Shown one piece after another: positions 52,310 through 61,492 of a DNA stretch of 64,000 nucleotides. The DNA comes from Pseudomonas yamanorum (GTDB taxonomy: Bacteria; Pseudomonadota; Gammaproteobacteria; Pseudomonadales; Pseudomonadaceae), in assembly GCF_900105735.1 (NCBI RefSeq), contig NZ_LT629793.1:372001-436000 (forward strand). Direction: 5' to 3'. The notes beneath the pieces are model-generated. The model did no database searches. It was not told the origin of the DNA and saw only the letters and a list, made by a program, of their open reading frames with translations. Every line of letters begins with the position of its first letter. Position 1 is the stretch's first letter. The translations under genes and the position numbers were made by a program.

Positions 52310-53554
52310 TTGAAAAAGAACGTTCTTATCATTGGTGCAGGAGGTGTCGCCAAGGTGGTGGCCCACAAGTGCGCGCAGCACAACGACGAACTCGGTCGTA
52401 TTGCTATCGCGTCGCGCAACATCTCCAAATGCCAGGCCATCATCGACAGCGTCAAGGCCAAGGGTAGCCTCAAGGTACCCGCCCAGATTCAAGCCTTTGC
52501 GCTGAACGCTTTGGACGTGGAAGCGACCAAGGCACTGATCCGCGAAACCGAATCGCAGATCGTCATCAACGTCGGTTCCGCGTTCCTCAACATGTCGGTA
52601 CTGCGTGCCTGCATCGACACGGGCGTGGCGTACCTCGACACCGCCATCCACGAAGAGCCGGGCAAGGTCTGCGAGACCCCGCCGTGGTACGGCAACTACG
52701 AGTGGAACCACCTGGAAGAGTGCAAACAGAAGAACATCACGGCCATTCTCGGCGTGGGCTTCGACCCGGGTGTCGTCAACGCGTATGCCGCGCTGGCGCA
52801 GCAAAAGCATTTCGACCGCATTGATTCGATCGACATTCTCGACGTCAATGCCGGCTCCCATGGCAAATATTTCGCCACCAATTTCGACCCGGAAATCAAC
52901 TTCCGCGAATTCACCGGACAGGTGTGGAGCTGGCAGAACAGCCAGTGGACCAGCAACACCATGTTCGAAGTCAAACGTACCGACGACCTGCCTGTGGTCG
53001 GTTCGCAGAACCTGTACCTGACCGGCCACGATGAAGTGCACTCGCTGTCGAAAAACCTCGACGTGCCCAATGTGCGTTTCTGGATGAGCTTCGGCGAACA
53101 CTACATCAACGTGTTCACCGTGCTGAAAAACCTCGGCCTGCTCTCCGAAAAACCGGTCACCACCGCCGAAGGCCTGGAAGTCGTGCCGCTGAAACTGGTC
53201 AAGGCCGTGCTGCCCGACCCGTCGTCGCTGGCACCGGGCTACACCGGCAAGACCTGCATCGGCGACCTGGTCAAGGGCACCAAGGATGGCCAGCCACGCG
53301 AGCTGTTCATCTACAACGTGGCCTGCCACGAAGAAGCCTTTGCCGAGACCGACAGCCAGGGCATCTCCTACACCGCTGGCGTACCGCCTGTAGCCGCAGC
53401 GCTGCTGGTTGCCCGTGGCGAGTGGGATGTGAAGCACATGGCCAACGTCGAAGAACTGCCGGCTGAGCCGTTCCTGAAGGCGCTGGACGTGATGGGCTTG
53501 CCGACTCGGATCAAAGACGAGAACAGTGACCGTGCCTGGGATGCGATTGCCTGA
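52310..53554 (+). CDS. Carboxynorspermidine dehydrogenase / saccharopine dehydrogenase family (TTG start)
   Basis: A 414-residue NAD(P)H-dependent enzyme. The Rossmann motif VLIIGAGGVAKVVAHK is at the N-terminus, with INVGSAFLNMSVLRACIDTGVAYLDTA and FDPGVVNAYAA next, as in CANSDH. It joins an aldehyde (aspartate semialdehyde) reductively to a diamine to give carboxynorspermidine or carboxyspermidine. It begins at a TTG (52310) after AAAGGAGAG; no ATG or GTG is near. It ends at a strong terminator. Confidence 0.92.
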   Translation: MKKNVLIIGAGGVAKVVAHKCAQHNDELGRIAIASRNISKCQAIIDSVKAKGSLKVPAQIQAFALNALDVEATKALIRETESQIVINVGSAFLNMSVLRACIDTGVAYLDTAIHEEPGKVCETPPWYGNYEWNHLEECKQKNITAILGVGFDPGVVNAYAALAQQKHFDRIDSIDILDVNAGSHGKYFATNFDPEINFREFTGQVWSWQNSQWTSNTMFEVKRTDDLPVVGSQNLYLTGHDEVHSLSKNLDVPNVRFWMSFGEHYINVFTVLKNLGLLSEKPVTTAEGLEVVPLKLVKAVLPDPSSLAPGYTGKTCIGDLVKGTKDGQPRELFIYNVACHEEAFAETDSQGISYTAGVPPVAAALLVARGEWDVKHMANVEELPAEPFLKALDVMGLPTRIKDENSDRAWDAIA

Positions 53555-53574
53555 TAGGCGATCGTTGACCGAAC

Positions 53575-53606
53575 AAAAAAATGCGCCCTCAAGGGCGCAT
53601 TTTTTG
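53575..53606 (+). terminator. Rho-independent terminator
   Basis: ATGCGCCC, TCAA loop, GGGCGCAT and six T residues; an A-run precedes, extending the stem to about 13 bp. It is 21 bases after the dehydrogenase stop. Confidence 0.88.
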
Positions 53607-53645
53607 TTGGGGCCAACCCAAACCTCAAAGCAATGAAAATCAAAT

Positions 53646-53732
53646 GTGGGAGCTGGCTTGCCTGCGATAGCGGTGGGTCAGAACCGTATGGGCTAACTGA
53701 CCCACCGCTATCGCAGGCAAGCCAGCTCCCAC
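53646..53732. repeat. REP pair (perfect long palindrome)
   Basis: The arms gtgggagctggcttgcctgc and gcaggcaagccagctcccac, with atagcggtgggtcag and its complement inside, pair over about 35 bp with a 17-base loop. It is the best-preserved copy of the class seen at 35397-35484. Confidence 0.88.
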
Positions 53733-53762
53733 ACTGACCGTGTTGTTTGTTCGATAGCTTAC

Positions 53763-54542
53763 CTATTCAAGGTTGCGCGCCGAATTGCTCAACGCCCTTG
53801 AACACTGCAACAACGCCGGCGCCAACTGCTTCTCCGCATCCGCCCTGCTCCACCGACTGGTGGGCGCCACCACATGCACCGCCGCTACCGGCCGGCCATT
53901 CGCCCCCAGCACCGGCGCGCCGATGGTCATGTCGCCCAGGAACAGCTCCTGGCCATTCACCGCATAGCCCTGTTCGCGCACCTGCTGCAACGACGCCATG
54001 ATCCTGTCGACCTCAGTCAACGTCTGGCTGGTATGCGCTACCCGCTGGCTGTTCTCGATCAATGCCAACGCCTCATCCTGCGGCAACGCGCTCAAATACG
54101 CCCGGCCCGACGCCGTGCAGTACATCGGCACCCGCGAGCCAATCGGCATGTGTACCGGCACAAAGCCTGAGCTGACAAACCGCGCGATATAGGTCATGTC
54201 GTAACCCGCAGGCTCGGTCAGGCACGAGGTTTCTCCGGTCAGGCGGGTCAATTCCGAGAGGAACGGGTTGGCCACCTCAATCAACGAATGCGCATCCAGA
54301 TAACTGAAACCCAACTCCAGCACCCGCGGTGTGAGTTGGTAATGGCGCGTGCGCGAGTGTTTCCGAAGGTAACCCAGGCTCTCCAGGGTAAACACCATGC
54401 GCTGGGCCGAGCTTTTGGTCATGCCGGCGGCCTCGGCCACCTCTGCAAGGCTCATGCTGCGGCGCTGTGCGCTGAATGCCTTGAGCACCGACAGGCCTTT
54501 TTCCAGGGATTGGTTATGCAAGCTATTGCGTTCTTCAGACAT
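53763..54542 (-). CDS. IclR-family transcriptional regulator
   Basis: A 259-residue regulator. The winged helix is LEKGLSVLKAFSAQRRSMSLAEVAEAAGMTKSSAQRMVFTLESLGYL (about 13-59), and the GAF-like effector domain contains VPMYCTASGRAYLSALP and GQELFLGDMTIGAPVLGANGRPVAAVHV. It is divergent from the ABC/oxidase operon with 215 AT-rich bases between, so it very likely controls it. Confidence 0.9.
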   Translation of the reverse strand: MSEERNSLHNQSLEKGLSVLKAFSAQRRSMSLAEVAEAAGMTKSSAQRMVFTLESLGYLRKHSRTRHYQLTPRVLELGFSYLDAHSLIEVANPFLSELTRLTGETSCLTEPAGYDMTYIARFVSSGFVPVHMPIGSRVPMYCTASGRAYLSALPQDEALALIENSQRVAHTSQTLTEVDRIMASLQQVREQGYAVNGQELFLGDMTIGAPVLGANGRPVAAVHVVAPTSRWSRADAEKQLAPALLQCSRALSNSARNLE

Positions 54543-54757
54543 GGCGAACTCGCGGTCAGGTCGATCAGGCGTGGCGATATTTCTACACCAAACTGCCAAA
54601 TTCGACCACTTAAAATCGAATACCGATACGAATGGTTCATTTTATCTATTTTCTATACCGAAAAACGATTTTATTGAATCGAAATGGCATAGAGCTTGCG
54701 GTTTGCTTTCCAACCGCTTGCGGTACTGACGATCCGTTTTCCTTCTGGAGTAACCCG
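54543..54757. promoter_or_regulatory. AT-rich divergent promoter region, IclR gene / ABC operon
   Basis: This intergenic stretch is much richer in A+T than its flanks (around 54600-54690) and must hold both promoters. Repeated CGAATACCGATACGAAT-like half sites at about 54617-54633 are possible IclR binding sites. No clean -35/-10 pair was fixed. Confidence 0.4.
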
Positions 54758-55540
54758 ATGAACAGTCTTTCGCCCTTGTTTCGCCGCCTCGCCTTCGGTA
54801 TCTGCGCCACCTTTTGCGTGGCAACCGTGCACGCCGCCGGTGCGGCCTCGTACAAAGTCGGTGCAACGGCCAGCGGTTCGCCGTTCACCTTCCTCGACAT
54901 CAAGAGCAACAGCATCCAGGGCGTGATGGTCGACGTCGCCAATGCCGTGGGCAAGGCCGGTGGTTTCACCAGCGAAATCGAGCAGACCAACTTTGCCGCA
55001 CTGATTCCGTCCCTGACTTCCGGCAAGCTCGACTTCATCGCCGCCGGCATGCTCAAGACCCCGGAGCGCGCGCAGGTGGTGGACTTCAGCGCACCGGTGT
55101 ACGCCTACGGCGAAGGCCTGATCGTGAGTGCGGACGACAACGCAACCTATACCGACCTGAGTTCCTTGAAGGGCCAAGTGGTCGGCGTACAAACCGGCAC
55201 GATCTTCTACGACATGCTCAACAAACTGGGGATTTTCAAGGAAATCCGCACCTACGACTCCATTGGCGAAATGGTCCGCGACCTGAGCCTGGGCCGCATC
55301 AAGGCCGCGGTGGGTGACCAGCCGGTAGTGGCTTACCAGATCCGCCAGAAGCTGTTCAAAGGCGTGAAGCTCGCCGCCGACTACAAGCCGGTGAACGTCG
55401 GCGAGGTGTGCCTGGTGGTGCGCAAGGGCGACAGCGAAACCCTCGCGCGCCTGAACCAGGCCATCGCCAGCATCAAGGCTGACGGTACCCTGGAAGCGAT
55501 CCTCAAGAAGTGGGGACTTGATGCCCAGGTGCAGCCATGA
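54758..55540 (+). CDS. Amino-acid ABC transporter substrate-binding protein (family 3)
   Basis: A 260-residue periplasmic binding protein. The signal peptide ends TVHA-AG. Family 3 blocks are SPFTFLDIKSNSIQGVMVDVANAVGKAGG, LIPSLTSGKLDFIAAGMLKTPERAQVVDFSAPVY and VVGVQTGTIFYDML. It binds polar amino acids or opine-like compounds. Its stop overlaps the permease ATG by four bases. Confidence 0.9.
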   Translation: MNSLSPLFRRLAFGICATFCVATVHAAGAASYKVGATASGSPFTFLDIKSNSIQGVMVDVANAVGKAGGFTSEIEQTNFAALIPSLTSGKLDFIAAGMLKTPERAQVVDFSAPVYAYGEGLIVSADDNATYTDLSSLKGQVVGVQTGTIFYDMLNKLGIFKEIRTYDSIGEMVRDLSLGRIKAAVGDQPVVAYQIRQKLFKGVKLAADYKPVNVGEVCLVVRKGDSETLARLNQAIASIKADGTLEAILKKWGLDAQVQP

Positions 55541-56205
55541 ACCCGGCTGAATTCCTGCAAAACGCCCGTGACTTCCTGCCGATCCTGCTTCAGGGCGCCT
55601 GGGTGACGATTCAGATCACCGTGTTGTCGTTCCTGCTCAGCAGCGCCATCGGCCTGGTGTTGGCGTTGCTCAAGCTGTCGCCGATCCGCGCGCTGTCGTG
55701 GGCGGCGAGCACCGTGATCAATGTGATTCGCGGCCTGCCGATCATCGTGCAACTGTTCTACATCTACTTCGTGTTGCCGGACATGGGCGTACACCTCAGC
55801 GCGTTCCAGGCGGGCGTGATCGGCATGGGCATCGCCTACTCGGCGTACCAGGCAGAAAACTTCCGTACCGGCATCATCGCCGTCGAACAGGGCCAGCGTG
55901 AAGCCGCCGAAGCCCTGGGGATGCGCTCGGTGCTGATGATGCGCCGGGTGATCCTGCCCCAGGCCTTTCGCATCGCCTTGCCGCCCTACGGCAACACCCT
56001 GGTGATGATGCTCAAGGACTCGTCCCTGGTGTCCACCATCACCGTGGCCGAGATGACGCGCCAGGGCCAACTGATCGCCTCATCCACCTTCCAGAACATG
56101 ACCGTCTACACCCTGGTCGCCCTGCTCTACCTGCTGATGAGCCTGCCGCTGGTGTATGGCCTGCGCCGCATGGAACAGCACTTGGGCCGGAGGAAAAAAG
56201 CATGA
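55537..56205 (+). CDS. Amino-acid ABC transporter permease (HisM/GlnP type)
   Basis: A 222-residue permease with five transmembrane helices. The start [29 protein letters not shown] and the EAA loop [34 protein letters not shown] are family markers. Only one permease is encoded, so it likely acts as a homodimer. It overlaps both neighbours by four bases. Confidence 0.92.
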   Translation: MNPAEFLQNARDFLPILLQGAWVTIQITVLSFLLSSAIGLVLALLKLSPIRALSWAASTVINVIRGLPIIVQLFYIYFVLPDMGVHLSAFQAGVIGMGIAYSAYQAENFRTGIIAVEQGQREAAEALGMRSVLMMRRVILPQAFRIALPPYGNTLVMMLKDSSLVSTITVAEMTRQGQLIASSTFQNMTVYTLVALLYLLMSLPLVYGLRRMEQHLGRRKKA

Positions 56206-56954
56206 TCGAGATTCGCCAACTGCAAAAACACTACGGCACCCATCGCGTGCTGCACGGCGTCGACCTGGACGTGGCCAAGGGCGAAGTGGTGTGCCTGATC
56301 GGCCCGTCCGGCTCGGGCAAATCCACCCTGCTGCGCTGCATCAACGCCCTGGAAGCCTACGACGGCGGCACCATCCGCGTATTCGGCGAGACCGTGCAGC
56401 GCAGCAGCAAGACCGTCCACGCATTGCGCAGCCGTATGGGCATGGTGTTCCAGCGCTTCAACCTGTTCCCCCATCGCACCGTGCTGGAAAACGTGATGGA
56501 AGGCCCGGTGTACGTCAAAGGCGAACCGCTGAAACAGGCCCGGGAAGAAGCCCTGGCGCTGCTGGATAAAGTCGGCCTGTCGGCCAAGGCCGATGCCTAT
56601 CCGGAACAACTCTCCGGCGGCCAGCAACAACGGGTGGCCATCGCCCGCGCACTGGCGATGAAACCCGACGCCATGCTGTTCGATGAACCCACCTCGGCCC
56701 TCGACCCGGAACTGGTGGGCGATGTGCTGGAGGTGATGCGCACCCTGGCCGATGAAGGCATGACCATGATTGTGGTGACCCACGAAATGGGCTTTGCCCG
56801 GGAAGTGGCCGACCGCGTGTGCTTCCTGCACGGCGGCTACATCGTGGAGAGCGGGCCGGCCGAGCAGGTACTGGGCAACCCGCAACAGCCGCGCACCCAG
56901 GACTTCCTGCGCCGCGTGCTGCATCCCACGGCCAACACCCGGAGCCTGTCATGA
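56202..56954 (+). CDS. Amino-acid ABC transporter ATP-binding protein (GlnQ/HisP type)
   Basis: A 250-residue ATPase. Walker A is [12 protein letters not shown] (about 33-44), the signature is [17 protein letters not shown], Walker B is [16 protein letters not shown] and the switch is [15 protein letters not shown]. It drives the importer with the two genes before it. The stop overlaps the oxidase ATG. Confidence 0.93.
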   Translation: MIEIRQLQKHYGTHRVLHGVDLDVAKGEVVCLIGPSGSGKSTLLRCINALEAYDGGTIRVFGETVQRSSKTVHALRSRMGMVFQRFNLFPHRTVLENVMEGPVYVKGEPLKQAREEALALLDKVGLSAKADAYPEQLSGGQQQRVAIARALAMKPDAMLFDEPTSALDPELVGDVLEVMRTLADEGMTMIVVTHEMGFAREVADRVCFLHGGYIVESGPAEQVLGNPQQPRTQDFLRRVLHPTANTRSLS

Positions 56955-58216
56955 AGTCACTCTGGGCGGCGACCGCGCCCGCTGCACCGCCGACACCCGC
57001 GCTGGCTGAGTCCTTGAAGGTGGACGTGGCCATCGTCGGCGCCGGGTACACCGGCTTGTCCACGGCCCTGCACCTGGCGGAACGTGGCGTGAGCGTGTGC
57101 GTGCTGGAAGCCAACGAACCCGGCTGGGGTGCGTCCGGGCGCAATGGCGGGCAAGTCAACCCGACGCTCAAATACGACCCGGATCAACTGGTGCAGAGGT
57201 ACGGCGCCGAGCGTGCCGAGCCGCTGATCAACACGGTGTCCAACTCGGCAGACCTGGTGTTCAACCTGATCGAACGCCATGGCATTGACTGTGCGCCCAC
57301 TCGCAAAGGCTGGATGCAGGTTTCCTATTCCGAAAAAGGCGTGGCGGGCCTGCATGCCCGGGCCGAACAATGGGAGCGCCGCGGGGTACCGGTGCAGCGC
57401 CTCGATGCCCGCGCGGTGTCCACCCGCATGGGCAGCCAGGCGTTTGCCGGTGGCTGGTTGGACGGTCGCGCCGGTGCCATCCAACCCTTGGCCTATGCTC
57501 GGGGCCTGGTGCGTGCAGCGCAGGCGGCGGGCGTACGCATTCACGGGCAAAGCGCCGTGACCGCGATGCAACAGGCGGGTGCTGGCTGGAAGTTGCAAAC
57601 CGCCAGCGGCGCGCAGGTGTCTGCCGGCCAAGTGGTGCTGGCCACCAACGGCTACAGCGGCGACTTGTGGCCCGGCATGACCCAGAGTGTGCTCGCGGCC
57701 AACAGTTTTATCGTCGCCACCCGGCCCTTGAGCGGGCCTGCGGCAGAGAGCATTTTGCCGGGCCAGGAAACCGTCTCAACCGCGCAGCGCCTGCTGCTGT
57801 ACTTCCGCAAGGATGCCCATGGTCGCCTGCTGATGGGCGGGCGCGGGTTGTTCGAAGATCCCACCGGGCCAGCGGACTTTGCGCACCTGGAACGCTCGCT
57901 GGCGTTGTTGTTTCCGCAACTGGGCAAGCTGGACTTCGAGTACCGCTGGGCAGGACGGATCGCGATCACCCGGGACTTTATGCCTCACGTTCACGAGCCC
58001 GCACCGGGCTTGACCCTGGCGCTGGGTTGCAACGGGCGCGGGATTGCGTTGTGTACCAGCCTGGGCCAGCAACTGGCGGGACGTTTATGTGACAGCCGTT
58101 CAGCGTTCGCGTACCCGGTGACACCTTTGCAACGGTTGCCGATGCATGGCTTGCAACGCTTCTACATCGGCGCGGGCGTGGCGTGGTACAGCCTGCTGGA
58201 TCGCCTCTCCTTGTAG
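56951..58216 (+). CDS. FAD-dependent DAO-family amine/amino acid oxidase
   Basis: A 421-residue flavoprotein. The FAD motif [29 protein letters not shown] (about residues 29-57) is followed by [14 protein letters not shown], the glycine oxidase/gamma-glutamylputrescine oxidase type. It closes with [18 protein letters not shown]. It overlaps the ATPase gene by four bases and so should oxidise the compound imported by the ABC system, giving a keto acid or aldehyde and an amine. Confidence 0.88.
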   Translation: MKSLWAATAPAAPPTPALAESLKVDVAIVGAGYTGLSTALHLAERGVSVCVLEANEPGWGASGRNGGQVNPTLKYDPDQLVQRYGAERAEPLINTVSNSADLVFNLIERHGIDCAPTRKGWMQVSYSEKGVAGLHARAEQWERRGVPVQRLDARAVSTRMGSQAFAGGWLDGRAGAIQPLAYARGLVRAAQAAGVRIHGQSAVTAMQQAGAGWKLQTASGAQVSAGQVVLATNGYSGDLWPGMTQSVLAANSFIVATRPLSGPAAESILPGQETVSTAQRLLLYFRKDAHGRLLMGGRGLFEDPTGPADFAHLERSLALLFPQLGKLDFEYRWAGRIAITRDFMPHVHEPAPGLTLALGCNGRGIALCTSLGQQLAGRLCDSRSAFAYPVTPLQRLPMHGLQRFYIGAGVAWYSLLDRLSL

Positions 58217-58219
58217 GCG

Positions 58220-58235
58220 CGAGCTTGCTCGCGAA
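58220..58235. terminator. GC-rich hairpin after oxidase gene
   Basis: GCGAGC TT GCTCGC with a following GAAAAA, a REP-core hairpin just past the oxidase stop. A second hairpin at 58244-58274 (GGCGCCG-CGTCTCCT / AGGAGACCGGCGCC) lies before the convergent gene's stop. Together they likely end both transcripts. Confidence 0.5.
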
Positions 58236-58278
58236 AAACTCAAAGGCGCCGCGTCTCCTAAGGAGACCGGCGCCCTCG

Positions 58279-58965
58279 TCAAAGCTCGCAGACCTCACCC
58301 TCGTCGCCGAAGAAATAGATATTCTCGTGTTTATACCCCCAGCGACCGCCTCGCTCGCGAATATGCGGTTCGAAGGTAAAGCACGCCACTTCCTCAAGAC
58401 GTCGGTGATTTCCCGCCTCAATGTAGAGCCGCCGGTCACGCTGTTCGCAGATGCTGTGACCGACGTTGCCAGCGAAATCTAGGTTCTCGAAACCCTCGGA
58501 TGCGATCAGGTCATTGGCGAACGCGTGGAGATCGTTGAACGTGGTTTCAGGCCGGGCGAATGTGCGCATCATCGCGTGTAGCTGGTGCTCGATTTCGTAG
58601 CCCCTGCTGAACTCGCCCCCCACCGGCACCGCCCGGCACACGCCCTCCTCCACATAGAAAGAGCGGGCACAGTCGCCCCACACATTGCCTGCTCTCGGGC
58701 TCAAATCCACCGTGATCAGATTGTGTAAACCAACGGCTTCATCACTGGGCCGATAGTCGCGTCCCGACACCGAAAGCGCACTGCGCGAACCCAGCAACAC
58801 GAAGGCCGGGCAGTCGTAATACCAGGTCTCCGGATAACCGGAATCCGCAAGCATCTGCGTCGCCATTTCGGCGATGGAGGCTTCGGTGGACTGTGGCGTG
58901 ATTCGCGTAACGAGCTGCTGCAGCACCGACTTGGCGGCGGCCTGGACCACGCGATTAGGCAACAT
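58279..58965 (-). CDS. M24 (pita-bread fold) peptidase-like protein
   Basis: A 228-residue protein with the creatinase/methionine aminopeptidase fold. The five metal ligands can be picked out: ITVDLSP (Asp), VWGDCARSF (Asp), GNVGHSICE (His), FTFEPHI (Glu) and YKHENIYFF (Glu). It has no N-terminal creatinase domain, so it is the size of a methionine aminopeptidase, but the sequence around the active site is unlike MetAP and nearer to Xaa-Pro peptidases. ATG 58965 was chosen as the fold start. Substrate unknown. Confidence 0.8.
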   Translation of the reverse strand: MLPNRVVQAAAKSVLQQLVTRITPQSTEASIAEMATQMLADSGYPETWYYDCPAFVLLGSRSALSVSGRDYRPSDEAVGLHNLITVDLSPRAGNVWGDCARSFYVEEGVCRAVPVGGEFSRGYEIEHQLHAMMRTFARPETTFNDLHAFANDLIASEGFENLDFAGNVGHSICEQRDRRLYIEAGNHRRLEEVACFTFEPHIRERGGRWGYKHENIYFFGDEGEVCEL

Positions 58966-59043
58966 GGATTGTCTCTGACGGATGGGGGATTGCGTCGATA
59001 GTATCAGCACCCTCCTCGACAGGGAGACGTGCTCGGATTTTAA

Positions 59044-59150
59044 GCTCGTTCCCACGCTCCGCGTGGGAATGCAGACTGTGACGCTCCGCGTCACAAAGGC
59101 AGACGCAGAGCGTCCAGGGCAGCGCTCCCACGCAGAGCGTGGGAGCGATC
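59044..59150. repeat. Complex repeat element with nested hairpins (copy 2)
   Basis: Bounded by GCTCGTTCCCACGC and GCGTGGGAGCGATC, with internal TTCCCACGCTCCGCGTGGGAA, GTGACGCTCCGCGTCAC and a shortened second half. It is the partner of the element at 50080-50214 and lies between the M24 and glutaminase genes. Confidence 0.8.
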
Positions 59151-59158
59151 AAGTCTCT

Positions 59159-60067
59159 TCAAAAAACCGACCATCCGATACGCTCGCTCAACAACTCCAA
59201 CGCCTTCATCCCCGCCAGGGAATTGCCCGCCGCATTCAGCTCCGGTGACCACACGCACACCGTAAACTGCCCCGGCACTACCGCGAGAATTCCGCCGCCT
59301 ACCCCGCTCTTGCCCGGCAAGCCAACGCGATAAGCAAAGTTCCCCGCCTCGTCATACAGCCCGCTGGTGGCCATGATCGAGTTCACTTGCTTGGTCTGCC
59401 GCGCCGTCAGAATCTGCTCGCCGCTGTGGGTGCACACGCCTTCATTCGCCAGAAAGCAAAACGCCTTGGCCAAATCCAGGCAGCTCATCTGCAACGCGCA
59501 GTAGTTGAAGTAGCTGTGCAGCACTGCATCCACGTCATTGTGGAAGTTGCCGAACGACTTCATCAGATACGCCATCGCCGCATTGCGCGCACCGTGCTGA
59601 GCTTCAGATTCAGCCACGACACTGTTGACCAGAATCTGCGGATTGCCCGACAGCCGCCGCACGAAGTCGCGCATGGACAGGATCGGCACGGCAAAGCGCG
59701 ATTGGTTAATGTCGCAGATCACCAGGGCACCGGCATTGATAAACGGATTGCGTGGCCGCCCGCGCTCAAACTCCAGCTGCACCATGGAGTTGAACGGTTG
59801 CCCCGACGGTTCGTGACCCAGGCGCTCCCAGATGCTTTCGCCGCCATGGTCGATGGCCTGCACCAGGCTGAACACCTTGGAGATGCTCTGCACGGAGAAC
59901 AGGGTGTGAGCATCGCCCGCGCAATAGAACGAGCCGTCATTGCCATACACGGCAATGCCCAGTTGCTGCGCCGGTACGTCGGCCAATGCGGGAATGTAAT
60001 CGGCGACCTTGCCGAGGCCGATCAGTGGACGAACTTCGTCGAGGATCGACTCCAGGAGGGCCTGCAT
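59159..60067 (-). CDS. glsA: Glutaminase
   Basis: A 302-residue serine-dependent glutaminase that turns L-glutamine into glutamate and ammonia. The catalytic Ser-x-x-Lys is Ser61/Lys64 in [14 protein letters not shown]. Also present are [23 protein letters not shown] and [15 protein letters not shown]. Start MQALLES gives the usual family length; an ATG five codons earlier has no better ribosome site. Confidence 0.94.
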   Translation of the reverse strand: MQALLESILDEVRPLIGLGKVADYIPALADVPAQQLGIAVYGNDGSFYCAGDAHTLFSVQSISKVFSLVQAIDHGGESIWERLGHEPSGQPFNSMVQLEFERGRPRNPFINAGALVICDINQSRFAVPILSMRDFVRRLSGNPQILVNSVVAESEAQHGARNAAMAYLMKSFGNFHNDVDAVLHSYFNYCALQMSCLDLAKAFCFLANEGVCTHSGEQILTARQTKQVNSIMATSGLYDEAGNFAYRVGLPGKSGVGGGILAVVPGQFTVCVWSPELNAAGNSLAGMKALELLSERIGWSVF

Positions 60068-60229
60068 GTTGTGTTCTGGCATGGTTTGGGAATAGTTGTT
60101 GAGCGGGGCGCGGAGGATACCTGAAACGCCGGGGCCAGGCAGGCTGCTGGTGCAAAGATGGACGCTGCGCAGGCCGTGCGATATCTTCTGGCCGCCGCCG
60201 ATTCAGGCGAAAACACACGAAGGAATGGA

Positions 60230-60736
60230 ATGTTGAAGATGCAGGACGCTTTGAGAGGACGAAGCTTTGCTGTGCTGATGGGCATTGCCTTTATTGCCCT
60301 GGACCAGTTGATCAAACTGCTGGCGCTATTTTCGCTGCAAGCCACGACGTTACGATTCGGTTCAAGCCCGGTGAACATGGCGTTGGAACTGAGCCTGAAC
60401 CCGGGCGCATTCCTCAGCCTCGGCGCTGGTTTGCCAACCCGGGTCAAGCAACTGATCTTTATCGTCGGTGTGGCCGCCGTAGTGTGTTGGGCCGGTTATT
60501 GGGCCTGGAAGAATTGGAACCATTCCCTGCCCAAAGCCGCGCCGCTTTTTTTGATTGCCCTGGGCGGCGCCGGGAATTTGATCGACCGGGTCTTTCGTGA
60601 CGGCCATGTCGTCGATTACATGGTGGTGAATGTCGGCTCGCTGCATACAGGCGTATTCAATCTTGCGGATATCGCGATCACTTTGGGTGCGTTGTTGCTG
60701 ATGGTTGATCTGTTCAAGAAGCCGGGTAACGTCTGA
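60230..60736 (+). CDS. LspA-like signal peptidase II family protein (orphan)
   Basis: A 168-residue protein with four transmembrane helices. LspA motifs are kept: ALDQLIK (about 24-30), ELSLNPGAFLSLG, GGAGNLIDR with catalytic Asp119, HVVDYM and FNLADIAITLG with catalytic Asp147. LspA cuts lipoprotein signal peptides. The usual lspA lies beside ileS and ispH, which are absent here, so this is probably a second copy. AAGGAATGGA precedes ATG 60230. Confidence 0.82.
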   Translation: MLKMQDALRGRSFAVLMGIAFIALDQLIKLLALFSLQATTLRFGSSPVNMALELSLNPGAFLSLGAGLPTRVKQLIFIVGVAAVVCWAGYWAWKNWNHSLPKAAPLFLIALGGAGNLIDRVFRDGHVVDYMVVNVGSLHTGVFNLADIAITLGALLLMVDLFKKPGNV

Positions 60737-60783
60737 GGTTTGTCCAGTCAACCCGAATGGCTGCCGGAAAACCCTGAACACTT

Positions 60784-60890
60784 GTGGGAGCTGTCGAGCT
60801 TTAGCGAGGCTGCGATGGCGTCAGTTCTGCGACATTGAGGTCGGCTGACCCACCGCTTTCGCAGCCTCGCTGAAGCTCGACAGCTCCTAC
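60784..60890. repeat. REP pair (type 'gtgggagctgtcgagctttagcgaggctgcgat')
   Basis: Inverted arms gtgggagctgtcgagcttta and tgaagctcgacagctcctac, with cgaggctgcga and gcagcctcg inside. It is the same class as 24941-25045. The 237-base gap 60737-60973 holds nothing else that I can see. Confidence 0.85.
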
Positions 60891-60973
60891 GTTTGATGTT
60901 CTTTCCAGCCCGCCATGCGCGCCCTTGAACGCCACCGAAAACAAAAAAAGCTCAGCAACACCCCCCTCTCCAC

Positions 60974-61384
60974 TCAAAAGTGCGCCACATCCGACACCTG
61001 GGTATCCAGCACGTCCCGCGCCAGTGCCCAAGCCTGATCCGTGGATTCGACTACCAATAACGGGTAGCCCCACGCCTTGCCAAACATCACCGCAAACGGC
61101 TTGAGCGCCAGGCGTTTGGCCGCGCTGGGCTCTACCTGGATCATGCCTTTGACGAAAGCACGCAGGGCCACCTTGTTCTTCTTCATCCAGATAGAAGCTT
61201 GTTTGCGCTCTTCGTGGGAGTGCTCGTGAGCGCTTTCGTCCACGGCTTTTTCATGCAGCAGTACGAAGGGCTCTTCGCGTTGCAACAACGCCTCGAAGGC
61301 CACAAAGGTGTCTTGCGGTGGCGTGTCGCTGGGGGCGTCAAATACGATTTTCACCACAGGGAATGTAGAACTGTCGAGTTGCAT
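60974..61384 (-). CDS. Hypothetical protein with His/Glu-rich segment
   Basis: A 136-residue cytoplasmic protein. It starts MQLDSSTFPVVKIVFDAPSD, has an acidic, histidine-rich strip DESAHEHSHEERKQAS at about 49-64 that could bind metal, and a C-terminal PFAVMFGKAWGYPLLVVESTDQAWALARDVL. No family was recognised with certainty. A Fur-like site lies 16 bases upstream of its start. It is divergent from an AraC regulator. Confidence 0.72.
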   Translation of the reverse strand: MQLDSSTFPVVKIVFDAPSDTPPQDTFVAFEALLQREEPFVLLHEKAVDESAHEHSHEERKQASIWMKKNKVALRAFVKGMIQVEPSAAKRLALKPFAVMFGKAWGYPLLVVESTDQAWALARDVLDTQVSDVAHF

Positions 61385-61399
61385 GGGAAGCGCCTTTAA

Positions 61400-61420
61400 C
61401 GAGAATGTTTCTCATAATAG
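61400..61420. promoter_or_regulatory. Fur-box-like sequence
   Basis: GAGAATGTTTCTCATAATA matches the 19-base Fur consensus GATAATGATAATCATTATC at 13 positions, and contains GAGAAT...CTCAT arms. It is in the divergent region between the 136-residue protein and the AraC regulator, so either could be iron-controlled. Confidence 0.45.
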
Positions 61421-61492
61421 CCATGCCATCACTGGACGCCATTGCACAGAATGGCCAGAATGTTTCGCAATCCAGCCACGACGCACACCCCC

